A stretch of 25,997 nucleotides of DNA, from contig NZ_LLZI01000286.1 in assembly GCF_001509485.1 (NCBI RefSeq), forward strand, positions 1 through 25,997, written 5' to 3'. Below are positions 7,594-14,043 of this stretch, in pieces; within the stretch, counting starts at the first letter, position 1; every line of letters begins with the position of its first letter. Origin of the DNA: Streptomyces sp. NRRL F-4489 (GTDB lineage Bacteria; Actinomycetota; Actinomycetes; Streptomycetales; Streptomycetaceae). The translations under genes and the position numbers were made by a program. A model generated the notes under the pieces. It had not been told where the DNA came from and made no database searches. It saw only the letters and a list, made by a program, of their open reading frames with translations.

Positions 7594-7644
7594 ATGAACG
7601 GGGCCGCACCGTACACCGGCACCACCGCACCTGAGAAGAGATCG

Positions 7645-7661
7645 CGGAATATGCCATTCGG
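7645..7661. promoter_or_regulatory. Candidate operator 2 upstream of the DUF397 gene
   Basis: CGGAATATGCCATTCGG shares the CGGAAT-N5-ATTC frame and 17-base length of the site at 7577-7593. It has imperfect dyad symmetry. Its position, about 90 bases before the DUF397 start, suits promoter control. Confidence 0.5.
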
Positions 7662-7751
7662 ACGGGTGAACGGCCCTCTGCGGCCGGTGATGTTGGCGCG
7701 TAGCGTCGTTCTCACCGAACCCGCGGTAACTCAGAGTAAGATGGAGTGAAC

Positions 7752-7958
7752 ATGGCCGTTCAGCCCAATTCCGCGTTCTCCTGGACCAAGTCCTCGTACT
7801 CCGGCGCCAACGCCTGTGTGGAGATCGCCGTTCCGACCACTGCGGCCATCGCGGTGCGTGACTCCAAGGACCCCGAAGGCCCGCGTCTGACCTTCGGTGA
7901 CTCCTCCTGGAGCAGCTTCGTGTCGGACGTCGCCGGCGGCGCGTTCGACCTCTCCTGA
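7752..7958 (+). CDS. DUF397 domain protein (small partner of the Scr1-like regulator)
   Basis: A 68-residue protein that is almost entirely a DUF397 domain: FSWTKSSYSGANACVEIAV, then VRDSKDPEGPRLTF and SSWSSFVSDV. DUF397 proteins in Streptomyces are small cytoplasmic proteins that act with an adjacent XRE/DUF5753 regulator, either modulating its DNA binding or forming a toxin-antitoxin-like pair; which applies here is not visible. The ATG at 7752 was preferred over an in-frame GTG at 7746 because GGAG (7743-7746) lies five bases before the ATG. The gene ends in a convergent arrangement with the minus-strand gene at 8137, with a hairpin between. Confidence 0.88.
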   Translation: MAVQPNSAFSWTKSSYSGANACVEIAVPTTAAIAVRDSKDPEGPRLTFGDSSWSSFVSDVAGGAFDLS

Positions 7959-8031
7959 GCTGAGTCGTCACCGACCGCAGTCCGTGTGACACCAGCTCTG
8001 GATACGAGCCCTCTCGACTGGATCGCCGTCC

Positions 8032-8051
8032 CGGCCGAGGGGGCTCGGCCG
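8032..8051. terminator. Hairpin between convergent genes
   Basis: CGGCCGAG (8032-8039) and CTCGGCCG (8044-8051) form a perfect 8-bp stem with a GGGG loop. It lies between the ends of the DUF397 gene and the minus-strand gene at 8137, and could end transcription from the left. Confidence 0.5.
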
Positions 8052-8136
8052 TGTCCGGAAACAGTCGGTGAATGGTCGGTGAGCGGAACCGGCGGGAACT
8101 TTCGACGGCCCTCCCCGCATCCGAGGCCCCTCCCCC

Positions 8137-9060
8137 TCACCGGAGTTCGGACACATAGCGGTCGGTGCCGGGGACGGTCGGGAGGAAGGGCGCGACGAGT
8201 TCGACGCGGCCCAGGCCGGTGGCGGCGACCTCGGCGTCCAGGCCGGTGAAGTGCCCGGCCGGCCAGATGCGGCGCGGATCGTCCTCCAGGAACCACAGCA
8301 GGGTCAGCCGGGTCCCCACTCCCTCGACCTGCTGGACGTAGGGCATCCGGTCTGCGGGCAGCGGCGTCGGGCGGAAGACGGTGACCAGGGCCGCCGGGGA
8401 GCCGGCCAGGCGGCGCGGCAGGTGGCGGGTGCGCAGCCAGTCCAGCAGGGCCGCGCGGTCCTCCGGGCCACCGGTGTCGATCACCTCCAGGACGAGTCCG
8501 GCGTAGGGGTGGTCGAGCGCGTGGAAGTCCCGGGGGCCGGCGGCGCCGTCCCGGTAGACGGTGGCCGCGTGGTCCTGGAACGCGGTGAAGACATGGGTGC
8601 GGTGCTGGTTGATGCGGCCGTCGCGGTGCAGGCGCCGGTTCACGGTGACGGTCCACCGCATATGGGCGTCGTAGCGGCCGGCGGTGAGCCAGTAGGTGGC
8701 GAGGTAGCAGCCGGTGGTGACCGGGCGGGCGATCGCCGAATCGGCCGGGTAGCGCAGGAGTTGCAGGTCGCGGGTGGCGACCCAGCGGCGGCCGGCGAAG
8801 ATCCAGGGCATGGCCATCGCGCCGGCGATGTAGTGGTCGTCCTCGTACCAGCGGTTGTAGGCGCGTTCGTGGCCGGGGTGGGGCTCCACCATGGTGATCA
8901 GGGCGTGGCCGGGGTGGACGCCGTAGGGGCCGGTGGCGGGCAGCGCGGCGTAGGCGGCGAGGTCGGCGGCGGGGGGTGGGGCGGTGGGTGCGTCAGCGGG
9001 TGCGTCAGCAGCGGGCTCGGCGGAGGATTCGGTGACGTGGTCGTCGGCGGGTGGCGTCAT
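8137..9060 (-). CDS. Unknown protein with two dimeric alpha-beta-barrel-like halves
   Basis: A 307-residue protein. The first ~45 residues are Ala/Asp/Pro-rich and probably disordered. Two regions then look like ferredoxin-like alpha-beta-barrel (EthD/DABB) repeats: residues 52-105 contain HALITMVEPHPGHERAYNRWYEDDHY, with Trp71 and His76, and residues 187-230 contain LVLEVIDTGGPEDRAALLDWLRTRHLPRRL, with Trp208 and His213. The W-x4-H step is common to both halves. Small-molecule oxygenases, isomerases and dehydratases use this fold, but no substrate can be named. There is no signal peptide. The ATG at 9060 has no clear ribosome site, so a shorter form is possible. A perfect inverted repeat (9076-9090) sits just upstream, between this gene and the divergent aminotransferase gene. 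Confidence 0.6.
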   Translation of the reverse strand: MTPPADDHVTESSAEPAADAPADAPTAPPPAADLAAYAALPATGPYGVHPGHALITMVEPHPGHERAYNRWYEDDHYIAGAMAMPWIFAGRRWVATRDLQLLRYPADSAIARPVTTGCYLATYWLTAGRYDAHMRWTVTVNRRLHRDGRINQHRTHVFTAFQDHAATVYRDGAAGPRDFHALDHPYAGLVLEVIDTGGPEDRAALLDWLRTRHLPRRLAGSPAALVTVFRPTPLPADRMPYVQQVEGVGTRLTLLWFLEDDPRRIWPAGHFTGLDAEVAATGLGRVELVAPFLPTVPGTDRYVSELR

Positions 9061-9075
9061 GGCGGACAGGTGTAG

Positions 9076-9090
9076 CTGACGTGGCGTCAG
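9076..9090. promoter_or_regulatory. Perfect inverted repeat in a divergent intergenic region
   Basis: CTGACGTGGCGTCAG has 6-bp arms around TGG. It lies 16 bases upstream of the minus-strand start at 9060 and 136 bases before the aminotransferase start. A related TGATGCACCGTCA occurs at 11500-11512, upstream of the SDR gene. This may be a regulator site. Confidence 0.4.
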
Positions 9091-9225
9091 AAGGGGAGGG
9101 GTGCGGCGGCACCCGGGGCCGGTTCAGTATGCGGGCAGATCTGCGGAGTTGGCCGGAACGTTTCTATGCTGCCGCCACCCGCGGCTAACGATGGTTAACG
9201 CGGAGCACCAGCGATTGGAGCTGCC

Positions 9226-10479
9226 ATGCCGGACCACGCCCCGACCCTCGTCACCGCCTCCGCCAGCGCCACGGCCACCGCCCCGGTGCCCGCTCTCGCC
9301 GCGCGGGCGGCCCGGACCGGCAGCTCGCCCGTACGCGACATCCTGGCGCTGACCGCCCGGCCCGAGGTCATCTCGTTCGCCGGCGGGCTGCCCGCGCCCG
9401 AACTCTTCGACGCCGAGGGGATATCCGCGGCGTTCCGGGACGTGCTCGCCGAGGCGCCGCGGCAGGCGCTCCAGTACTCCACGAGCGAGGGCGACCCGGC
9501 GCTGCGGGCGGCCGTCGCGGCCCGCACCACCGCCCGCGGACTGCCCACCGGGCCCGACGACCTGCTGGTCACCACGGGCTCGCAGCAGGGGCTGACGCTG
9601 CTGGCCACCACCCTGCTAGAGCCGGGCGACGTGGTGCTGGTGGAGGACCCCTGCTATCTGGCCGCGCTCCAGATCTTCTCGCTGGCGGGCGCCCGGGTGG
9701 TGGCGGTGCCGACCGATGACGAGGGGCTGGATCCGGCCGCGCTGGACGAGATCGCGGCCCGGGAGAAGCCCAAGCTGCTCTACGTCATCCCGACCTTCCA
9801 GAACCCGACCGGGCGGACGCTCTCCGCGGAGCGGCGGGCCGCGGTCGCCGAGGTCGCGGCCCGGCGCGGGCTGTGGATCGCCGAGGACGACCCGTACGGC
9901 GAGCTGCGGTTCGAGGGTGAGCCGCAGCGCTGGCTCGCGTCCTTCCCCGGGGCGGAGGACCGGACGGTGCTGCTCGGGTCGTTCTCCAAGGTCATGGCGC
10001 CGGGGCTGCGGCTGGGCACGCTGCGGGCGCCGGCGGCGCTGCGCCGGGCCTGCGTGATCGCCAAGCAGGCCGCCGATCTGCACACCTCCACCGTGGACCA
10101 GGCCGCCGCGGCCCGCTATCTGGCGGACGCCGACCTGGACGCGCACCTGGCGCGGGTCCGCGACGCCTACCGGGAGCGGCGGGACGCCCTGCTGGCCGGG
10201 CTGCCCGGGGCGCTCCCGGAGGGGTCGCGGTGGAACCGTCCGGCGGGCGGGATGTTCGTCTGGGCGACGCTGCCGGCCGGGTACGACGCGACCGCGCTGC
10301 TGCCGGAGGCGGTGCGGCACGATGTGGCGTACGTGCCGGGGGCGCCGTTCTTCGCGGGGCGGCCGGACCCGGCGTCGATGCGGCTGTCGTTCGTCACGCA
10401 CGGCCCGGCGGAGATCACCGAGGGGCTGCGGCGCCTGCGCACGGCCCTGGGGGCGGCGGTCGGGCGCGAGGCGGCGTAG
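9226..10479 (+). CDS. PLP-dependent aminotransferase, class I/II
   Basis: A 417-residue fold-type I aminotransferase. The PLP Schiff-base lysine is Lys255 in LLGSFSKVMAPGLRLG. Other family marks are FAGGLPAPELF (51-61), YSTSEGD (Tyr84), Asn193 in FQNPTGR, and Asp222-Tyr224 in EDDPYGEL, which contact the cofactor. The FAGG start and SEGD motif fit the group that includes 2-aminoadipate/branched-chain aminotransferases and the catalytic part of MocR proteins; there is no N-terminal GntR domain here. The amino donor cannot be read from sequence. The ATG at 9226 follows GGAG (9217-9220) by five bases. The first ~25 residues are Ala/Thr-rich and not part of the conserved fold. The gene stands alone, with a 261-base gap before the next. 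Confidence 0.87.
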   Translation: MPDHAPTLVTASASATATAPVPALAARAARTGSSPVRDILALTARPEVISFAGGLPAPELFDAEGISAAFRDVLAEAPRQALQYSTSEGDPALRAAVAARTTARGLPTGPDDLLVTTGSQQGLTLLATTLLEPGDVVLVEDPCYLAALQIFSLAGARVVAVPTDDEGLDPAALDEIAAREKPKLLYVIPTFQNPTGRTLSAERRAAVAEVAARRGLWIAEDDPYGELRFEGEPQRWLASFPGAEDRTVLLGSFSKVMAPGLRLGTLRAPAALRRACVIAKQAADLHTSTVDQAAAARYLADADLDAHLARVRDAYRERRDALLAGLPGALPEGSRWNRPAGGMFVWATLPAGYDATALLPEAVRHDVAYVPGAPFFAGRPDPASMRLSFVTHGPAEITEGLRRLRTALGAAVGREAA

Positions 10480-10502
10480 AGGGCGCGGGCGCGGGGGCGC
10501 GC

Positions 10503-10586
10503 TACGGGGGCGGCGCTCGGCGTACCGGCGTAACGGGACGGTGGTGCGGGGCGCCGCCTAACGGGATGGCCAACGGACCGCCGGGC
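10503..10586. repeat. Short 28-bp-spaced TAACGGG repeat
   Basis: TACGGGG (10503), TAACGGGA (10531) and TAACGGGA (10559) recur at 28-base spacing in the gap after the aminotransferase gene. The TAACGGG head recalls the 27-bp array at 111-326, though the rest of the unit differs. Only two units are good, so this is tentative. Confidence 0.4.
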
Positions 10587-10740
10587 CGGCCGAGCGCGGC
10601 GGAAAACACCCTTACCGCCGCAGCGGGCCGTACCGGAGACTGAAAGGTCCACGGCACCGCGCACCGCGCCCGGCCCAGCGGCCCGCGGCCCGGCGGCGGG
10701 CGCCTGACGGCTCATCGAACTGGACCTCCCAGGAGTCCGG

Positions 10741-11415
10741 ATGACCAGTGGCCCCCCTCTGCGGGATCCGGCGGACCCGGCGGATCCCCCGACGCCTCCG
10801 ACTCCCCCGACGCCTCCGACTCCCGCGCCCTCTCCGTCCCCGCCCCCGTCCCCTTCCCTGCCGCACCGGCTGCGGGCCCGGCTGCGCGGCCTGGGCGGGC
10901 GGCTGCGGGCCGGGCTGCGCGCCCTCGGGCGCCGGCTGCGCGCGCACGCCCGGCACGCCCTGTTCGTCGGCGTGGTGACCGCCGTGGTCGGCGCGCTCGC
11001 CACGTTCGGCGCCGAGCAGCTGCCCAAGGTCTTCGAGGACCCGCCGGCCGGCTGCCCCGGTGCCGGCTGCGACGGCCGGAACCCCACCGCCACCGGGTGC
11101 GCGGCGGACGCGATGACCTACGAGCCGGCGGAGGGCAATCCGGTCCGCCTGCACCTGCGGTACAGCAAGCGCTGCGGCGCGGTCTGGGGCCGGATGGTGG
11201 CGGGGGTGGCCGGGGACATGGTGACGGTGAGCGTGGCGGGCGGTTCGTCGCGCTCGGCCTCCATCAGCTACGGGCACGACATCTTCACGCCCATGGCGTC
11301 GGTGGGCGGCGCCTTCCGGGTGCGGTTCTGCGCGGTGCCCACGACCAGCCCGAACCGCACGCGGACGTGGGTGAAGTACTGCTTCGAGGCGACGGAGGCG
11401 GCGGCCTGGGACTGA
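10741..11415 (+). CDS. DUF2690 domain membrane-anchored protein
   Basis: A 224-residue protein in four parts. Residues 1-40 are Pro/Thr/Ser-rich, with PTPPTPPTPPT. Residues 42-73 are a strongly basic 11-residue repeat (RLRARLRGLGG, RLRAGLRALGR, RLRAHARHALF). A membrane segment follows at 72-90 (HALFVGVVTAVVGALATFG). Residues about 104-220 form a DUF2690 domain, starting CDGRNPTATGCAADAMTY and containing LRYSKRCGAVWGRM. Six cysteines (105, 110, 120, 145, 187, 204) all lie after the membrane segment, which suggests disulfide bonds outside the cell. DUF2690 is an actinobacterial domain of unknown role. The ATG at 10741 follows AGGAG (10731-10735) by five bases. Confidence 0.82.
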   Translation: MTSGPPLRDPADPADPPTPPTPPTPPTPAPSPSPPPSPSLPHRLRARLRGLGGRLRAGLRALGRRLRAHARHALFVGVVTAVVGALATFGAEQLPKVFEDPPAGCPGAGCDGRNPTATGCAADAMTYEPAEGNPVRLHLRYSKRCGAVWGRMVAGVAGDMVTVSVAGGSSRSASISYGHDIFTPMASVGGAFRVRFCAVPTTSPNRTRTWVKYCFEATEAAAWD

Positions 11416-11566
11416 GCGGCCGGGCCCGCCCCTGGGGTCCCCGCACAGCCCTGGCGTTCCCCGGCCGCCCCGCCTACCCTGGCCACCACTCGAACGACCT
11501 GATGCACCGTCAGATCACGCGCCATCGCCCGCGCCCCCTCGCCCCCAAGCCCCGGGAGGCTCCCCC

Positions 11567-12355
11567 ATGCCCCTCCTCCGCGGCAAGACCGTCCTCGTCT
11601 CCGGTGTCGGCGCCGGGCTGGGCCACCAGGTCGCGGCGGCCTGTGTACGGGACGGCGCCCAAGTGGTGCTCGGCGCCCGGACGGAGCGGAACCTCGCGGC
11701 GGCCGCCGCCCGGATCGACCCGGCGGGCGGCCGCACCGCCTGGCGGGCGACCGACATCGGCGACGAGGCGCAGTGCGCGGCACTGGCCGGGCTGGCGGTG
11801 GAGCGGTTCGGCGGGATCGACGCGGTGATCCATGTGGCCGCGCTGGACGGCCACTTCGGGGGCCTGCGGGACGCCGATTTCGACGCCTGGCAGCGGGTGG
11901 TGGACGTCAACCTCTTCGGCACCCTGCGGATGACCCGGGCCTGCCTGCCCGCGATGACCGCGCGCGGCGGCGGCTCGGTGGTGATGATCGGCACCCAGTC
12001 GTCGGTGGCCGCGCCCTCCCAGGTCCGGCAGGCGGCCTACGCGGCGTCCAAGGGGGCGCTGGTCTCGGCGATGTACTCCCTGGCGCGCGAGCTGGGCCCG
12101 GACCGCATCCGGGTCAACACCGTGCAGCCGGGCTGGATGTGGGGCCCGCCGGTGGCCGCGTACGTACGGCGGACGGCGCGCGCCGAGGGCGTACCGGAGT
12201 CCGAGGTGCTGGACCGCCTCACCGGGCGGATGGCCCTGCCGGACCTCGCCACGGACGCGGACGTGGCCGAGGCCGCGGTCTTCCTCGCCTCCGACCGGTC
12301 CCGCTCCATCACGGGCCAGTCCCTCCTGGTGAACGCCGGGGAGCTGATGCGGTAA
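11567..12355 (+). CDS. Short-chain dehydrogenase/reductase (SDR)
   Basis: A 262-residue classical SDR oxidoreductase. The NAD(P)-binding glycine motif is GVGAGLGH (residues 13-20), and the catalytic tetrad is readable as Asn115 (DVNLFGT), Ser145 (IGTQSS), Tyr158 and Lys162 (YAASK). The C-terminal SITGQSLLVNAGE is typical of the family. Arg38 after the second beta strand (GARTE) mildly favours NADPH. The substrate is unknown. The ATG at 11567 follows GGGAGG (11554-11559) by seven bases. The gene converges on the ADP-ribosylglycohydrolase gene with only 32 bases between them, where a weak ACCGG/CCGGT hairpin (12371-12385) could serve both. Confidence 0.9.
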   Translation: MPLLRGKTVLVSGVGAGLGHQVAAACVRDGAQVVLGARTERNLAAAAARIDPAGGRTAWRATDIGDEAQCAALAGLAVERFGGIDAVIHVAALDGHFGGLRDADFDAWQRVVDVNLFGTLRMTRACLPAMTARGGGSVVMIGTQSSVAAPSQVRQAAYAASKGALVSAMYSLARELGPDRIRVNTVQPGWMWGPPVAAYVRRTARAEGVPESEVLDRLTGRMALPDLATDADVAEAAVFLASDRSRSITGQSLLVNAGELMR

Positions 12356-12387
12356 CCGGGCAGCCGGCAGACCGGTGGCCCCGGTGG

Positions 12388-13509
12388 TCAGGCCCGCGGG
12401 TACCGGGCCAGCCACCCCGGGGCGGACCCCGCGGGCCCGTGGAGGGCCGGGCCCTGGGTCATTTCCATGGCGAAGTCGTCGGCGAGCTGGAGGATGGTGG
12501 AGCGGCCCTCCAGCTCGACCAGCCAGTCCGGGGGGAGGGCGGTCTCGCCGTGCAGGGTGCCCAGGAGGTTGCCGCAGATGGCGCCGGTGGAGTCGCTGTC
12601 GCCGCTGTGGTTGACGGCGAGCAGCAGGCCGTGCCGGATGTCCTCGGCGACCAGCGCGCAGTACACGCCGATCGAGAGGGCCTCCTCGGCGGTCCAGCCC
12701 GCGCCCAGCGACTCGACCCGGGTCGGCGTCGGCATGCCCTGCCGGACGGCGCCCAGGGCGCGTTTGAGGGCCTCGGTGGTCTCCTCGTGGCCGGGGCGGG
12801 TGGCGAGGTGGGCCAGGGCCTTCTGGACGGCGCCGTCGAGGTCCTCGCCGCGCGCCAGGCAGTGGCTGATCACCGCGAACGCGCCGGCCGCCAGATAGCC
12901 GGTGGGGTGGCCGTGGGTCTGCGCGGCGCACTCGACGGCGAGCTGGAAGACCAGCTGCGGCTCCCAGCCGACCAGCAGTCCGAACGGCGCGGAGCGCATC
13001 ACCGCGCCGCAGCCCTTGGAGTCCGGGTTCTTGGGCGCGTCCAGGGTGCCCATGACCGGGTCGCCGAGGCCGCTGAGGCAGGCGCGGCCGGGGGCCCGGC
13101 GGGCGTAGAGCCACTCCTCGCGGGCCAGCCAGCCGTCGTCGTCCTTGCGTTCGTCCGGGCCCCAGTCGCGCTGGGTGGCGGCCCAGCGGAGGTAGGCGCG
13201 GTGGACGTCGGTGGGCGGGTGCCAGGCGCCGGTGTCGCGGCGGACCTGGGCGCGGATCAGGCCGTCCACGGTGAACAGGGTCATCTGGGTGTCGTCGGTG
13301 ACCGCCCCGCGCCGCCCGAAGGCGGGGACCAGGCCGGTGACGCCCTCCTGGCCGTGCGCCGCGCGGATCGCGTCCAGCGAGTCGAACTCGATGCCGGCGC
13401 CGAGCGCGTCGCCGAGGGCGCCGCCCAGGAGGCAGCCGCGCACCCGGCTGCGGAAGTCCTGCTGCTCGGCGCGGCCCCACAGGGCGGTACCGCCCGCGGT
13501 CGCGCTCAT
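12388..13509 (-). CDS. ADP-ribosylglycohydrolase family protein
   Basis: A 373-residue protein of the ARH/DraG family, which removes ADP-ribose from proteins or small molecules using two magnesium ions. The family's metal ligands are present at both ends: GCLLGGALGDALG (residues 25-37) and TDDTQM (Thr71-Asp72-Asp73), then HSGDSDSTGAICGNLLG (His301, Asp304, Asp306, Ser307/Thr308). Length is normal for the family. The ATG at 13509 begins just before the conserved core but lacks a nearby ribosome site. An in-frame GTG at 13554 would add 15 basic residues (388 in all), so the start is uncertain. No ADP-ribosyltransferase gene is visible nearby, so the substrate remains open. Confidence 0.87.
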   Translation of the reverse strand: MSATAGGTALWGRAEQQDFRSRVRGCLLGGALGDALGAGIEFDSLDAIRAAHGQEGVTGLVPAFGRRGAVTDDTQMTLFTVDGLIRAQVRRDTGAWHPPTDVHRAYLRWAATQRDWGPDERKDDDGWLAREEWLYARRAPGRACLSGLGDPVMGTLDAPKNPDSKGCGAVMRSAPFGLLVGWEPQLVFQLAVECAAQTHGHPTGYLAAGAFAVISHCLARGEDLDGAVQKALAHLATRPGHEETTEALKRALGAVRQGMPTPTRVESLGAGWTAEEALSIGVYCALVAEDIRHGLLLAVNHSGDSDSTGAICGNLLGTLHGETALPPDWLVELEGRSTILQLADDFAMEMTQGPALHGPAGSAPGWLARYPRA

Positions 13510-13748
13510 ACCGGCCGCTCGCTGCGTTCGCTCACTGCGCCTCCCGACGCTCACCGTTCCGGGGTCCCGCTTGCGGGGCCGTGCGGTCGCCCCTGGCGCA
13601 GCACTGTATCGACCGGAAATGATCGAACCGGGGCGGGGTTTGTTTCAGCTTCGCATCGTGTGGCGCGCCCCCGGCCCGTCCGGCGGCGGTTTCCCGCCCG
13701 GCCGGGCGTTCGATGATGGCCGCGCCGCCCGCTGGGCATGCTCTCCCC

Positions 13749-14003
13749 ATGTCCGAGTACGAGTGGGATCGCACCACCATGGCCGTCGTCGCCTCGGCGC
13801 TCTCCGGGGACAGCGACGGCGCGGTGGAACTCCTCCGGCCGCTCCCCCAGCGCGACGTCTGCCACGTCGCCGTACGGCTCGCGGCGATGGCCGCCGACGC
13901 GCTGATCGTCGCCGCCCAGGACGCCGGCGGCGACCGCGAGGAGGCGCTGTCGCAGTGGCAGCAGTGCATCCTCCAGCACGAGGCGGAGCACGGCGGGGGG
14001 TGA
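13749..14003 (+). CDS. Small protein of unknown function
   Basis: An 84-residue protein, acidic at both ends, with a helical Ala-rich middle (VCHVAVRLAAMAADALIVAAQDAG) and a C-terminal SQWQQCILQHEAEHGGG. No signal peptide or known domain is recognised. The ATG at 13749 has no ribosome site; CATGCT lies six bases upstream, so a leaderless mRNA is possible but weakly supported. It is divergent from the ADP-ribosylglycohydrolase gene and converges on fbiC. Codon use looks like that of the neighbours, and the opposite strand carries no competing gene. Confidence 0.65.
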   Translation: MSEYEWDRTTMAVVASALSGDSDGAVELLRPLPQRDVCHVAVRLAAMAADALIVAAQDAGGDREEALSQWQQCILQHEAEHGGG

Positions 14004-14008
14004 CCGGG

Positions 14009-14037
14009 CGGCGCGCCCCGGGGAGCGGGGCGCGCCG
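14009..14037. terminator. Bidirectional hairpin between convergent genes
   Basis: CGGCGCGCCCCG (14009-14020) and CGGGGCGCGCCG (14026-14037) form a perfect 12-bp stem with a GGGAG loop. It fills the 40-base gap between the small plus-strand gene and the end of fbiC. Confidence 0.75.
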
Positions 14038-14043
14038 GCGCCG

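Noticed and set aside
6395..7631. Exact 16-mer CCGGCACCACCGCACC at 6395-6410 and 7616-7631, flanking the Scr1-like gene like mobile-element ends.
   Set aside because: CACCACCG is a common low-complexity motif in this region, there is no transposase, and no target duplication is seen.
13507..13580. CGCTCGCTGCG-type sequence and a GGTCCCGC/GCGGGGCC hairpin upstream of the ADP-ribosylglycohydrolase gene, considered as a REP-like element.
   Set aside because: Only one short degenerate copy is seen in the window, so no repeat family can be supported.
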